Shown: positions 33,246 through 43,861 of the stretch, in pieces
Layout of the letters: each line of letters begins with the position of its first letter
How positions within the stretch are numbered: the first letter of the stretch is position 1
Assembly (NCBI GenBank): GCA_027475525.1
Contig: JAMWFC010000055.1
Span: forward strand, 1,654,212 to 1,718,211
DNA from: Macrolepiota albuminosa
Lineage: Eukaryota > Basidiomycota > Agaricomycetes > Agaricales > Agaricaceae
Length of the DNA: 64,000 bases
Direction of reading: 5' to 3'
The notes under the pieces: model-generated
Databases searched by the model: none
Told to the model about the DNA's origin: nothing
Seen by the model: the letters and a program-made list of their open reading frames with translations, nothing else
Made by a program: the position numbers and the translations under genes

Positions 33246-34736
33246 TCAACGGGTGAGGGCATTGGGTTTAGCTCCAAGTCGTCCTGGGTGGTACTGGATC
33301 GTGAAGTCGTATTCCGAGAGAACCTCGGACCATTGGGCCTGCCATCGACTAAGTTGCTTGGTTGTGGTGAAGTACTGCAGGTTGTTGTGATCCGAGTAGA
33401 CCTGAATCCGGTGCCGGGCTCCCTCGAGGTAGGCTTGCCATTGTTTGAAGGCTTCAACGATTGCGAGGAGCTCCTTGTCGTAGATGTCGTAGTTGAGCTC
33501 GGCATCAATCATGGACCGGGTGTAGAAGGCAACTGGCTGGGGCTCCCCGCCGTCAGGCCCAATCTGCAAGAGAATCCCAGCGATGGCATAGTCGGAGGCG
33601 TCGCATTCCAGGATAATCGGGAGGGCCGGGTCATAGTGCCGGAGTATGGGGGCGGCCGTGAAAGCCTCCTTGAGCAGGTTAAAGACACTCTGGCACTTAC
33701 TGTCCCAGTTCCAGGCGACGTCCTTACACGTGAGCCGGTTGAGGGGTTTTGTGATACCGGAGTAGTTATCTATAAACCTCCGGTAGAAATTAGCGAAACC
33801 CAAGAAGAATTGTACTTCCTTGACATTCTGGGGCCGTGGCCAGTTGACGATGGCTTCGACCTTGTGGGGGTCCATGCGAATGCCATTTGGGGATACTATG
33901 ATGCTGAGATACTCAACCTCTTCCGTGTGGAATGAACACTTCTCGGGCTTGGCATGGAGGTTGTGCTCCCAGAGGCGTTCGAGGACTTGCCGGACATGTT
34001 TCTGGTGGTCCTCCTGCGAGTCAGAATAGATGAGGATGTCGTCCAGATAGACGATCATGAAGACGTCGCTCATGTCGTGGAAGATGTCGTTCATGAAGTA
34101 TTGGAACGTGGTGGGGGAGTTAGTCATTCCGAAAGGCATCACAAGGTACTCAAACAGACCATACCGCGTGCGGAATGCAGTTTTCCACTTGTGTCCTGGG
34201 GCAATGCGGACGTTGTTGTAACCGGAGCGGAGGTCGATCTTCATGTAAACCTTGGCACTGCGGAGTCGATTGACCAGATTGCCAATGAGCGGGAGCGGGT
34301 AGCAGTTCTTCTTGGTGATCTTATTGAATACCCGGTAGTCGACACAGAGTCGGAGCGAGCCGTCCTTCTTCTTGGCGAATAGAACCGGGGCTCTGGCGGC
34401 GGAGGCGGAGGGTCGGATAAATCCCTTACCAAGCATTTCGTCGAGGTAGTCCTTGAGGGCCCGGAGTTTGACCTCCGACATGTTGTACACCTTGCCAAAA
34501 GGGGGGGCGGCTCCTTCCTCAAGGTCGATGGTATGGTCATATGGGCGGTGAGGGGGAATCTCCTTGGCGTCTCTTTCAGAGAATACGTCAGCAAACTCGT
34601 GATACTCCAGGGGAACTACTTCTCGGAGGATTTGCTCCTTGGTTTTCTCTTCTGGGGGAATAGCGTCCCCCCGTAGATGTTCTTCCAGGAGAGAAGGCGA
34701 GGTGTGTAGCTGAAATGTGGGAGTTCCATCCTTCAT
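33246..34736 (-). pseudogene. Reverse transcriptase and RNase H (chromovirus copy 1)
   Basis: One open minus-strand frame of 496 codons covers LRLCVDYRVFNKITKKNCYPLP, KIDLRSGYNNVRI, the active-site box VYLDDILIYS, FLGFANFYRRFI, and an RNase H domain (ILECDASDYAIAGILLQ, YDIYDKELLAIVEAF, VYSDHNNLQYF). All key acidic residues are present. A few substitutions look like decay (YLSIIVSPNG for a usual YLGxxIS). It is continuous in frame with the proteases upstream but separated from integrase by a stop at 33243. It copied the element's RNA into DNA when active. Confidence 0.92.
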
Positions 34737-34835
34737 GAGGCAGGCGAAGGGGACAGCCCCAATGATCCTAATGTCGAGTGCGTTCGGGTTGATTGGGGTC
34801 GCGGATACATCGGCTGGAGCGGGTGTGATGCGTGT

Positions 34836-36056
34836 CTAAGACCGGGCAGGGTAGTTTGGCCCTTTGTACTTGTTCCGAGGAATGTTTGGGGGTTGATCAG
34901 GGGCTTTGCGGTTTCGGACAGGCATGGGTGGTGCATGCATGGGGGGCGCGGCAGTCGTCCCAGGGGTGTCGGGCGTCGGGTCGCTTCCTAGAGCCCGGAG
35001 ATGCACGGCGGTCAAGGGGTGGTCTTTGGGTCCCGGGAAGGTCATGGTGAGCGTCCTCCAATCGATGTCAGGGTTCGTGTCGCGCAGCCAGGGTAGTCCC
35101 AGCACCATCGGGGTCGATTTGTGAAGTCACATGACCAGGAAGTCGGAGGTGAACTCGTAGTCATTGTCCAGGGTCACGTGTCCTGAGTGAGACCTCTGGA
35201 TGGGGCCAGAGAAGGAGGAGGTGCCGTCAAGGCGTTGCAGGCGGAGGGGCTGGTCGAGGGAGTTGTGGGGGAGGTCGAGGGCGTCGCTAATGAAAACTCC
35301 GGTGGCTCCGCTGTCGATGAGGGCCGATATTGGTCTCAGGGCGCCGTCCAGCCTGGCATTGATGACAAAGGACCGGGACGAGCAGGACTGGAGTCTGGGG
35401 GGTGGTGGGGGTCCGTCCTTTGGGGTGGGATCGGGAGAGTGGGGGATGTCGAAGGGGAGTTGCTGGTTGTCAGGTGTCGGGTCCTGGGTCAGACAAAGGG
35501 TAAGATGTCGCCAATTGATGCGGGGGTTGGTATCTCAGAGCCACAGGAGCCCTAGGACCAGGAGTGTGGAAGGGTGGAGTTTGGTTATCAACATCCAGAA
35601 GGTGTGAATCTGTTCGTTGGCGAAAGTAACGGGCATATGCACAAAGTGAGTGATGTCCCCCGCCGTAGAGGCGTCTCTGTCGAAGAGGCAGAGCCGTACT
35701 GGGACCAGGAGTCGCTGAGCGGGTTCTGGGGCGAGGGTAGACCATGCTTTGTCGATGAAGTTGTCGGTGGCGCCACTGTCAACGAGAGTGTCGAGGGGGG
35801 TTCCGGAGGGGGTGAGGCAGGTTTTGAGGAGGAGGGAGTGTGAAGAGTGGGAGGGTAGATAAGCCGTGAGGGTGTCCTGTATGAGTGTCGTGGAGCGAAG
35901 ATGTGAGACTGAGGCAGAGAAGATGTTGGGGTCAATTCCGCAATTTAGGGCATCTTCCGGGTCTAAATCGCCGGGTTGTTTTCTGAATACTCGTAGGTGG
36001 CGTCCTCCCCTTTGAAGGTCTAGGTGGCACGTCCCATGACCTGTCGTTGGGGGCAC
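34836..36056 (-). pseudogene. Two tandem retropepsin-like domains (chromovirus copy 1)
   Basis: One frame contains two aspartic-protease signatures: LVDSGATDNFID near 35750-35790 followed by LVLGLLWL near 35540, and ALIDSGATGVFI near 35290-35325 followed by MVLGLPWLRDTNPDIDW near 35060-35108. Each set has the DSGA active-site loop and the downstream LGLPWL strand of retropepsins. In-frame TGA codons interrupt (near 35532 and 35127). A duplicated protease could work as an internal dimer, because retropepsins need two DSGA loops; that is inference. Confidence 0.75.
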
Positions 36057-36346
36057 TCGGAGATGAAATGGTCTTTCTCACCACAGAGTATACAGACATC
36101 CTCACTTCTCCGTCGTTCCTGCACATCCCTCAGGACCTCAACCCAGGGTCGCCCCTTTTTCGAGAGCCAGTTGGCCCAGAGGGCTTCTTCGTCCCGTTCA
36201 TTGGCGAAGTCAGGGTCTTCAGAGTCTTCCGGGGGTTCCTCGGGGTCTGGCGCATCGCCCGGGTCGTTGGCAGCCACGGCGGCGTTGAGTTGGGCCTGGG
36301 GGCGGGCGCCGCTGCTGGGGTTAGTATTGGGTGGGCCGCGACTCAC
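36020..36346 (-). pseudogene. Gag zinc-knuckle region (chromovirus copy 1)
   Basis: This minus-strand frame ends with CILCGEKDHFISECP, a CX2CX4HX4C nucleocapsid knuckle. An acidic Pro/Glu/Asp stretch precedes it. It overlaps the protease frame by 37 nt in another phase, so a frameshift (decay or programmed) lies between Gag and protease. The solo LTR at 36456 separates it from the capsid part. Confidence 0.8.
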
Positions 36347-36455
36347 CGGGGGTCGGCTGCCAGGAAATGCAGGGAGATCAGGGTTTTGAACTTGGAGGTT
36401 GGGGGCTTCGCCGGAGGGCCATGGGGGTCCTCCCCTAGGGTTCCAGGGGGGTCGG

Positions 36456-37517
36456 TGATGACGCCCAAATCGAGCTGGACGCTGCGTGGACTATCACTAG
36501 TGCAGCTACTTAGCCGATATAGCTTTGGGCATGCTAAGTGTGTGAGAGAGTCCCGGACAGGTCCCAGAGAACACACGGTAGGCAAGAGGTTGGTGGCAAG
36601 GAAAGTGGGTAATTGGAGGCACTTGTGTATGGCTCCAAAACGTGGCTACAGGGCGCTAAAAGTCGCTAAGGGGGAGCGCTAAGAGCGTGGGAAAGTCGCT
36701 AAGGAAAGCGCTAAGAGGTGTGGGAAAGGGTCGCTAAGAGGCGCTAAGTGTTAGCACCTAGAACGTGATAATAAAAGAATGAGATTGCTTAGCGGATCTA
36801 AGCACGAAAGCCAAGCCGTAGTTGCAAGGCGCTAGGGAGAGAGAGATATAGAAAACTAGAGCAGAGTACCCTTGCTTGACATGGTCAACAAGAGGTAGTC
36901 TGTTGCGTATGGAGACCAAAATGTTGGGATATGATCCCTACTGCCAAATTGATTCCTTGTACTACTAACAAAAAGTAGGTATTTATAGTAAAGAAAGTTA
37001 GCCGACGCTAAGAGGTTAAGCGCCGCTAGAGGGTGGTGAACTGATAAAAATGTAAGTAAATGTGGTGAATTGAATTGTATAGTAAAAAGGTCTATAATGA
37101 TGCTGTCATGGAAATACTTCATAAAAATGTAAGTAAATGTGGTGAATTGAATTGTATAGTAAAAAGGTCTATAATGATGCTGTCATGGAAATACTTCATC
37201 ATTTCCCTTTGTAAGCGCTGCCACTGGCTAAGAGCATTATGCCAGATTGACTGATGCCAAGTGTCTGTGTAAATGTGTAGCCTCGGAGTGCAAGTGGCAA
37301 GGTGCGGCGAGGTGTCAATAGTGGTGCGAAGAATAAGTGGTGCTATAAAAAGTGGTCTGAGAGTAATTGGAGTCTGTAGCTGCGAGTTATTAGTGTAAAA
37401 ATATGAGAAAAATAGCGCTGGAAGCGCTAGAGCATGGCGCTTCTGGTGGTACTAGTGGGCCTATATGAGGTGCGGGTATTGGTGCGATCTGTAGCCAGCC
37501 ACGATGCAGGCTCATCA
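36456..37517 (-). mobile_element. Solo LTR, reversed, inside chromovirus gag
   Basis: On the plus strand it runs TGATGACGCCC...GGCTCATCA, the reverse complement of the TGATGAGC...CATCA ends of the gag-only element. It is flanked by TCGG at 36452-36455 and 37518-37521. It contains reversed TTAGCG words, a reversed GGGACCTGTCCGGGAC block near 36550 and one 77-bp duplication (37045/37122). The closest relative in the window is 44201-45185. Confidence 0.9.
37045..37198. repeat. 77-bp tandem duplication in the solo LTR
   Basis: TAAAAATGTAAGTAAATG starts at 37045 and 37122. The otherwise similar LTR at 44201-45185 has a single unit there. It is part of the 77-bp set considered an assembly artefact. 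Confidence 0.88.
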
Positions 37518-37547
37518 TCGGGAGTTCGAGTACTTGCTGCGGTCTTC

Positions 37548-37990
37548 CTAGTAGCGCTGGTCGATCTGCATGACGAGGGCCTTGTATCTGTCGTAGAAGG
37601 GTTGTTTCGGGGCAAGTCGGAGGACGTCCTTGATACGTTGCGGCAGGGCATGGCAGAGGGCATACCGGAGGGTGCTGTAGTTCCAACCTGTCTCGTAAGC
37701 TTCCTTCTCAAAACGTATGATGAAGGTAGTGAAACGTTCTTCAGAGCGTATCCAGAGGTTGAAGAGGTTGTCCTTGGCTTTGGCCACGGTGTCGTAGATC
37801 CCAAATTTCCCAGAGAATTTGTCGACAAAGACTTGCCAGTAGGAGAGGGCTGGGTTGTTGGGATCGAACTGGATGAGGGCCGTGTAATGGTCAAAGGCGA
37901 TCCTCTGGAAGTACGAGGCGGCAAAGGCCACCTGGAAGCTGTCAACCTGAAACATGAGCAGTTTTGCCTGAAACGTATTAAAACACTGAG
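37548..37990 (-). pseudogene. Gag capsid region (chromovirus copy 1)
   Basis: The minus-strand frame shows a retrotransposon Gag capsid pattern: ASYFQRIAFDHYTALIQF, YWQVFVDKFSGKFG, AKAKDNLFNLW, FTTFIIRFEKEAYETGWN, and LRYALCHALPQRIKDVLR. This is the multimerisation part of Gag. It reads into the solo LTR insertion at 37521. Confidence 0.85.
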
Positions 37991-37999
37991 TTAGGAATG

Positions 38000-39684
38000 T
38001 ATGCCATTTTTGGGGGTCCCGGCCTGTGAATGCGTCGGGCTTTTGAATGTCCAGACATCCTTTGTGGGTGAGGGTGTCGTGAGCGTCATCCGGTCCAGCG
38101 TTGTGGGGAGGGGGGCCGGCATTGTAGTAGTAGTAGTAATGGTTACCCTCCCCTCCTTGTAGAGGAAAGGCACTGAGGGCAGGACCCCACCCGCCTGGAG
38201 GGCCTCCTCCAGGTGGCTCACCTGGAGGTCCGCGCCTGGGGGGCCCGTTGTCCCAGGGAGGTTCGTTCCTGCCAGGGGGAGGCCCGGGTCTCCACGCAGG
38301 GGGTGGCGAAGGTGGGGGGCCTGGGGGTCGTCCTCGGGGCTCGGCTGGGGGTGGCGGAGGCGGTCGGGGAGGGTTTGGTGGTGTCAGGTCAATCTGAGGG
38401 GGGCTGGGTGCGGGGTCAGGTGCCGGGTTGCATGGGGGACGTTCAACTCAGGAGGGTCGTGCTTGCATCGGAGGCTGTGGGGGGTTCTGCAGATCGAAGT
38501 GGGGCGGGGGGTCACAGCAGAAGTTGGGTTCCAGAGGAGCCGGGGCTGACGTAGGGGGCGGTACCGGGACAGGTGCGGGCACGGGACGTGGTTTGTTGTT
38601 GCTACACATGAGCTTGTTGATGTAGCACAGCGTGTTGTCCGTGCTAGGGGTGTCCGTGCAGGGTCTGCTGGGATTTGCCGGGGCCGGGGGTTGGGCATTG
38701 TCCGTTCACGGGAGGGGTTCCAGGGGTCTCTGGGGCTGTCCCCAGGTCTTGAAGGTGCTAGGAACGGAGTTAGCCCTACGGCGAGTTGACAAGCCTACCG
38801 TGCGGGCCGCGGGCTGATCGAATAGCCCTCCCATTGGGTTAAGGGACCATAGTATGGCTGAGGCGTTTTGTCGCTCTTCCCGTTGTCATTGCTCTGGAGT
38901 GGGACTGCAGGGGCTGCTGGGGCCGGTTCTGGTGGTTCCCGCCGGATGTGAATCGAGCGGCCCAGGTCTGCGGGGTCGTTGAGGGGCCGGGGGGAGGGGG
39001 ACGCGTGGACTTCATCGAGCAGTTGTTGAAACTCTTTGCGGAGGATCGTGTTGCGCCTATACTTTACTATAGTCTGCTCTGGGAGTTCTCCTTGCGTGAG
39101 GCAATCCCCGAATTTGACCAAGCAGTGGGCCCATTCCTCTGGAGTGCCTGCAAAGTCGTTGTGTCCGAGTTCTGTGAGTAGCGCCCTTGCCCGTTGAGCA
39201 AAGTCCTCCGGCGAGATCCTGAGCAAGCGGAGCACTTCGTCCCGTTGCCATTTGTAGTCCTTGAGACGTCGTCGTCCCATCAGCGAGGGTGGAGTCTGAG
39301 CGGGTGGGGCGGCGGTTGGGTATTGTCGAGGGGGATAGTCATAGTGGAGAGGACTCCGGGGTTGGGGGGCAGGGCGCTGGTAACTGTAGTAAGGGGTGGG
39401 TGCAAAGGGGCCCTTGCTGGGGGGTACCGAGCGAGGTCCACTGGGGACTGGTGGTGTCTCCGGTAGGCCCCCGGGGATGCTTCGGTACGAGGGGACCTTC
39501 ACGGGTCGCGCTATGGCTAGGTTGGGCGGAGAGGCCCAGCTGGCTGAGGGCTCCAGATCGTAGAGAGATGGGTCAGGGGCCCTGGCAGTGGAGGGGTGGG
39601 TAGGCGGAGTAGTGATTGGGGACCGGGCACCCATAAGGGTCGGTCTGGTAGCCCGTGGGGTAGTAGGTGTGAGTATACGTAGCC
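38000..39684 (-). pseudogene. Gag N-terminal region (chromovirus copy 1), frameshifted
   Basis: The likely start is near 39684 (MATYTHTYYPTGYQ), with a frame change into the 39634-38795 frame. That frame has a Pro/Ser/Tyr-rich stretch and a helical part (YKWQRDEVLRLLRISPEDFA, ALLTELGHNDFAGTPEEWAH). From 38795 to 38000 the sequence is Pro-rich with further frame breaks. It is recognised by position before the capsid rather than by a strong motif. Confidence 0.6.
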
Positions 39685-39719
39685 ATCAAGAATGGCGTAA
39701 GGAGGGAGTCTTGATATTA

Positions 39720-40615
39720 TATCAGGTTCCGCTGAGTCGGGGGCTTTCCGGGAAAGCAATCGCCCTTACGATGCGGACTTGACCTACGGATACTCGGGTC
39801 AGGTTCCGCTGAGTCGGGGGCTTTCCGGGAAAGCAATCGCCCTTACGATGCGGACTTGACCTACGGATACTCGGGTGTCTGGAACTCCGGGGCTAGGACT
39901 CCGGGGTTCAAGATCGCCCTTACGATGCGGACTTGACCTACGGATACTCGGGTGTCTGGAACTCCGGGGCTAGGACTCCGGGGTTCAAGACATGGACAGG
40001 GGCAGTTCCGGGAGAGGGGACTTGGTCCGGGGGTTTTGGGTTGTGAGTAGCTGGGGGATTCGGGATGGAGGTCGAGTCGTGAACCAGGGGTTCTAAGACG
40101 AGACCAAGTTAGTAAGTAAAGTCACGAAGTGCGTACCAATCTTTAGAGCACACGAGTATTCAAGCATGCCAGTCAAAGTGTGCCAGTCAATGCGTACCAG
40201 TCAAACAGAGGGCACGCAACAATCCAAGTAAAGCAAACGTAAACAGTGTAACAGTGTAATATCAAGACTAACGAATACAATAGGGGACTACGCTATAAGT
40301 ATTACGGGACCGGGTCTCGGGATTCTGGAGTGTCTGGGATGGGTTCCAGGGGTCATTGAGTAGCGGGCAGGGACTGTATACCGGGATCGCGCGTGTGGGA
40401 TGCACGATCAATTGGCATGGAGGGAGCCATGATGCGTGATGTGCGTGATCTGATTGTTGATCGGGGCTGGTGGCAGCTGATGGTGGTCCTTGATGCGTGT
40501 GATGGCGGTGTCAGTAATCATGATGGCGGGGCGTGTCCTGTAGGGTCAGAGGGAGGGTCCCGGATGGTGTTCCAGGGGTGTCCCAGGGTGGGTCTGGAGG
40601 GAGGGGTCGTGACCA
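39720..40615 (-). repeat. 5' LTR of the chromovirus, with two 77-bp duplications
   Basis: It matches 28764-29509. It is lengthened by duplications with unit starts at 39722/39799 and 39836/39913, each 77 bp apart. Ends are TATCAGG (TGTCAGG in the partner) and GACCA next to the CCAAT duplication. The copies differ mainly by CpG to TpG/CpA changes. No clear tRNA-type primer site (TGG) is seen beside 39720. Confidence 0.88.
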
Positions 40616-40835
40616 CCAATGAGTGAATATTTTAAAATGGCTATTGCTCCATCAGTTTTGATTTTGATTACATAAACCTAGACTCATTTTGTAGCTACGA
40701 TGTCATAGTATTTTACATGATTTAATCAGAATTTTATGTACTTCCCATTCTTCATGCCAATATCATCTTTCACAAAGTATGAAACATTGGGACAGTTTTT
40801 TGAGCCACTGTAAATGTTTATTTTGACTTCTGGTG

Positions 40836-41809
40836 CATGTTGTGTCTCTGACTGCTGGTACAGTGTCGTATCAATATCAGTAGCAGATATGGTTTACAGC
40901 TACTGACCAGTACAAAATGTGTTGGGTATGCTAAGTGTTGAGGGAGTCCCAGGCAGTTTCCAGAGAACAAGTTGGAAACAAGTTAAATGGGAAGTTTTTG
41001 GAGATGGTCAGTAATGGTAGTCAGTAAAGGATGTGTGGCAAAGGAGGTGCACTGATAACTAAGTGTATCTGAATGAAAAGGGGATGTGAATATGAGTAAG
41101 TGCAGCAAAGAATGCAGCAAGAAAACTAGAGACTTAGCAATAACTAAGCTGCATGATGCCTGCTATAAGTGCAAGGCACATAGGTTCTGTAAGCGTAACT
41201 GTGGCAAGCAGGCTAAGAGTGCTCAGACAGTTGGCGACTATGAACTTAATCAGTTCAAAAGAAATCTGAATCATGAAGTGAACTGAGAGGTAAATGGAGT
41301 ACTCTGTTCTATTGGTAACTAGTGACAATGGTAAGTATTTATAGTAAAAATTAGTTCACCATTGCCAAGTGGCTAAAGGTTGCCAAGGAGCAGTGAACTG
41401 TAAGGAATGTAATTAAATGTCGTGCATTAAACTAAATAATGAAAAATGAAACAAGAAGGCTGTTTATCTAACTGAGAGAGGGGTGCCAAGAGATGTCAGA
41501 TGCCAGGGTAAATGCCAAGCCATCCAATGGCATTATTCCTAATTTATAAGTGTTGTTGTCAGCTAGCTGTGCCACATGCTGATTAATTGATGCCACTTGT
41601 CAACGCTTGCCAGCGGTGTAATGCCATCTGTCATTCCAGCTGCCACCAGTGCTATCACTGATTGAATTTATTGCTTGCCATGCATGGCCATTGAGTAAGG
41701 CCTAAAATAGATAAATTGTGTGCACCAAATTCAAAACAAGCATGGCAAGGTGTCTGGAGCTGATGCTGAGCTTGCTGTTGATACACCTAGCCTGTGTGAG
41801 GTCCTATCA
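40836..41809 (-). mobile_element. Decayed, reversed copy of the C-type LTR
   Basis: It ends GGTCCTATCA at 41809, the reverse complement of the TGATAGGACC start of 13588-14541, followed by GTGG. It contains GGGAGTCCCAGGCAGTTTCC near 40950, matching the reversed GTCCCGGGCAGGTCCC block. CpGs are mostly gone. The left boundary is approximate. The small Cys/Lys-rich ORF at 41086-41286 is a product of reversed TTGCC/TTAGC words, not a gene. Confidence 0.6.
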
Positions 41810-42570
41810 GTGGGTCCTTACTAGGTGGACTCAAAGTCTATGGAGTGTCTCTGAGCCTACAGTAAGCAAGCTTTGGAGTTCCAGGTAAGGCATGAGGGAT
41901 CTTTGGGGCATACATGGGGTGCTGGAGTTTGAAGAAGTGAGAGGGCAGGATCCCAGGCTAAGTCCAAGAGATGACTAAGAAGAGTAGAGCTAGGAAGGGT
42001 GGAGAGACAATGAGGAGAAATTTGAGAAGGGAGACTGAAACTGAGAGATGGAAGAGAAGATCAGAAAGAGACTTAGTGAACTGGGAGATTTTTTGGAGAA
42101 AAGAAAATAGATTGAGCAAGTTAAATAAGATAGGCAAATGAGTATAGAGGTAGAAGTTATGGCAGTATCAAAACTACTATAACGAGTTGCTGGTTATGAG
42201 CTAAATATCTATGGTGGATAAGATCTGAGTCATCTGGGTGAGTTCCAGGGCTGCACTCTATGTGGTTAGTCATGTGCAGTGTATTGTCTGGGTGCAAGTC
42301 CTGTGCAACATATAGCCCAGGTATGGGTGTGGCACCAGGAGGATTGGTCAGAGCCTGTTGGCTGTATAGGACTGTGTATTGGAGTTGATTGGTGAGGTTC
42401 AGAGTTTGAAGGTGGGCACCAGTATTGGCTATGTGGCTGAGCAAGAAGGTGCCAGGGTTTGTGTGACATGCTGGGAGGTACTGTAAGGGTGCTGGTAGGC
42501 ATGATCTGGAGAACATGTGTGATGGCAGGGTGATTCAGACTGCTAATCATGACAGTGATGCCCATGATGG
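41810..42570. other. No recognised gene
   Basis: A purine-rich part (41980-42130) is followed by sequence with two overlapping minus-strand ORFs of about 110 codons (42586-42266, 42516-42157). They lack motifs and run in competing frames. This is probably repeat debris. Confidence 0.4.
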
Positions 42571-42992
42571 TGATAGGACTCCACATAGGCTAAGCACATC
42601 AATAGCAGGTCACATCAGCATGGCACAGGCTCAGGATGCTTTGGCACATGTGATTCAACTATTTTAGGCCATAATCTGACAGCCATGCATAGCAAGGGAT
42701 GGATCCAATCAGTGATAGCACCAGCAGCAGCTGGAATGACAAATGACAATTGGCATCAATCTAATAACAAATAATACACCTAGCTGGCAGCAGCACTTAT
42801 AGTATGAAATAATGAGGTTTCTCTGTGACTTACAGCTTGGTGTTTTACCTGGGCACCTGATGTCACTTAGTGCCCTTATTGACTTAGACAGACAGCAAGA
42901 TTGTGGACTTGTTAGTAGTTTAATTCATGGCATCTACTTACATTTTTTCCAAGTTCACTGCTTTTTCACAATGCTTAGCCACTTAGCAACAG
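42571..42992 (+). mobile_element. Truncated LTR fragment of the A/C clade
   Basis: It starts TGATAGGACTCC after ATGG and matches the first 200 bp of 13588 onward. It then matches the gag-only LTR around 7456-7560 (GCACCTGATGTC, CAGACAGCAAGATTGTGGACTT). It is cut at 42993 by another LTR. Nearly every CpG of the relative is TpG or CpA here. Confidence 0.65.
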
Positions 42993-43440
42993 TGTCAGAG
43001 GACTCCTCATTTCTTCTCTTTTTCACTCCTTATTCCTTCATTCTCTCTTCATTTATTTTCTTATTTCTTCTGTCATTTTTTTTTACTTTACTGCTTCTAT
43101 TCTTTCAACACTATCTATTAGTACTACTTTCAGCCTTTGAGGTGCTCTGGTTCTTTAGCTATCATTCAGACAAGTATGGCTCTTTCAACACCACATACAG
43201 ACTGCTTACATAAGCCAAAGTTTGCCTCTTATTTGTGCAATTGTTTGTTTAGTCAATTTTTGAGTTCTTTTAAAGTTTTGTTGTCCTGTACAGTTGTTTC
43301 CCATGCTTCAGAGGCCCCAGAAGCATCAATTCTGGCATAGAGAATCTCTAGACTTGTTCTCTTTGAATCTCCTTCTGCCAGATGAGTAGTTATCATGATA
43401 TTGTTAGTATATACTTTAATATACTTTGAATCTTCTACTA
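42993..43440 (+). mobile_element. Small LTR (subfamily D), copy 1
   Basis: It begins TGTCAGAGGACTCCTCATTT and matches 56265-56722 and 57425-57912 through the AACACTATCT block, the CTTTGAGGTGCTCTGGTTC block and the CTAGACTTGTTCTCTTTG block. The right end is truncated or very diverged. Confidence 0.7.
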
Positions 43441-43449
43441 ATAGATAGA

Positions 43450-43850
43450 GTTGGAAGAATAGAAACCAATCCTCCCAATAGTAGACTTCTCTAAACCAGT
43501 TTTAGCCTCAATCTAATGCAGAAAATACCTTTCAACAAGAAGAGAAGCAGCAGCAGAGTGTTATGCAGGAGAAGTAACTTTTATGATGGTAGTTGAAGAC
43601 CGAAATAGGGTTCAACCAACTTGAACCACTCCCAAATATATCCAAACATGGTCATATGACTCTGTTTATATTTTCACATGCAACTTACTTTTTATTTCTG
43701 AGTAAAATAGGAATAAACCTGCAAAGTTAGAGATGCTCAAAAGTGTTTCAATGAGTGAATATTTCAAAATGACCATTGCTCCATCAGTTTTGATTTAAAT
43801 TACATAATTATAAACACAATCTGTACTATTTAGGTATTGTTGTTAATTGG
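43450..43850 (-). mobile_element. Reversed relic of the Tc1 transposon left end
   Basis: Read on the minus strand it holds the Tc1 inner end (TTGAGCATCTCTAACTTTGC), the leader with AGTTGCATGTGAAAATATAA, and the start of the transposase HTH (AAACTGGTTTAGAGAAGTCT), as at 27530-27830. It is damaged and lacks the rest of the transposase. Confidence 0.75.
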
Positions 43851-43861
43851 CATAAAGGCGA

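Larger units (their letters stand above)
28764..40615 (-). mobile_element. Ty3/gypsy chromovirus with an antisense accessory gene
   Basis: LTRs at 28764-29509 and 39720-40615 (TGTCAGG...TGACA on the plus strand) flank a minus-strand gag, protease, RT, RNase H, integrase and chromodomain set. A 2.1-kb plus-strand gene region lies between the pol stop (31666) and the left LTR. A solo LTR (36456-37517) interrupts gag. Net length without the solo LTR is about 10.8 kb. Coding frames are broken by a few stops and frameshifts, so this copy is inactive. A second copy starts at 60992. The LTR pair differs mostly at CpG positions, apart from two 77-bp duplications in the right LTR. Confidence 0.92.
27271..40810 (+). 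mobile_element. Tc1/mariner transposon, split by a Ty3 chromovirus
   Basis: The outer ends are CAGTGGCTCAAAAAACTGTC (27271) and its reverse complement ending GAGCCACTG (40810), each next to TA (27269-27270, 40811-40812), the standard Tc1 target. The terminal repeats are about 220-230 bp. Each is bounded inside by an inverted copy of the end motif (TGAGCATCTCTA at about 27560 and TAGAGATGCTC at about 28737). The chromovirus lies within the right terminal repeat at CCAAT (28759-28763, 40616-40620). Without it the transposon would be about 1.7 kb. The transposase is dead. A reversed relic of the same family lies at 43450-43850. Confidence 0.85.

Noticed and set aside
33288..33935. 215-aa plus-strand ORF, and similar long ORFs opposite pol
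   Set aside because: These are complements of the RT, integrase and gag frames in GC-rich DNA; unlike the 29637 and 61911 genes they have no conserved intron structure.
41086..41286. Cys/Lys-rich 66-aa ORF resembling a small secreted or metal-binding protein
   Set aside because: It runs antisense through a decayed C-type LTR; the Cys and Lys codons come from reversed TTGCC and TTAGC words.
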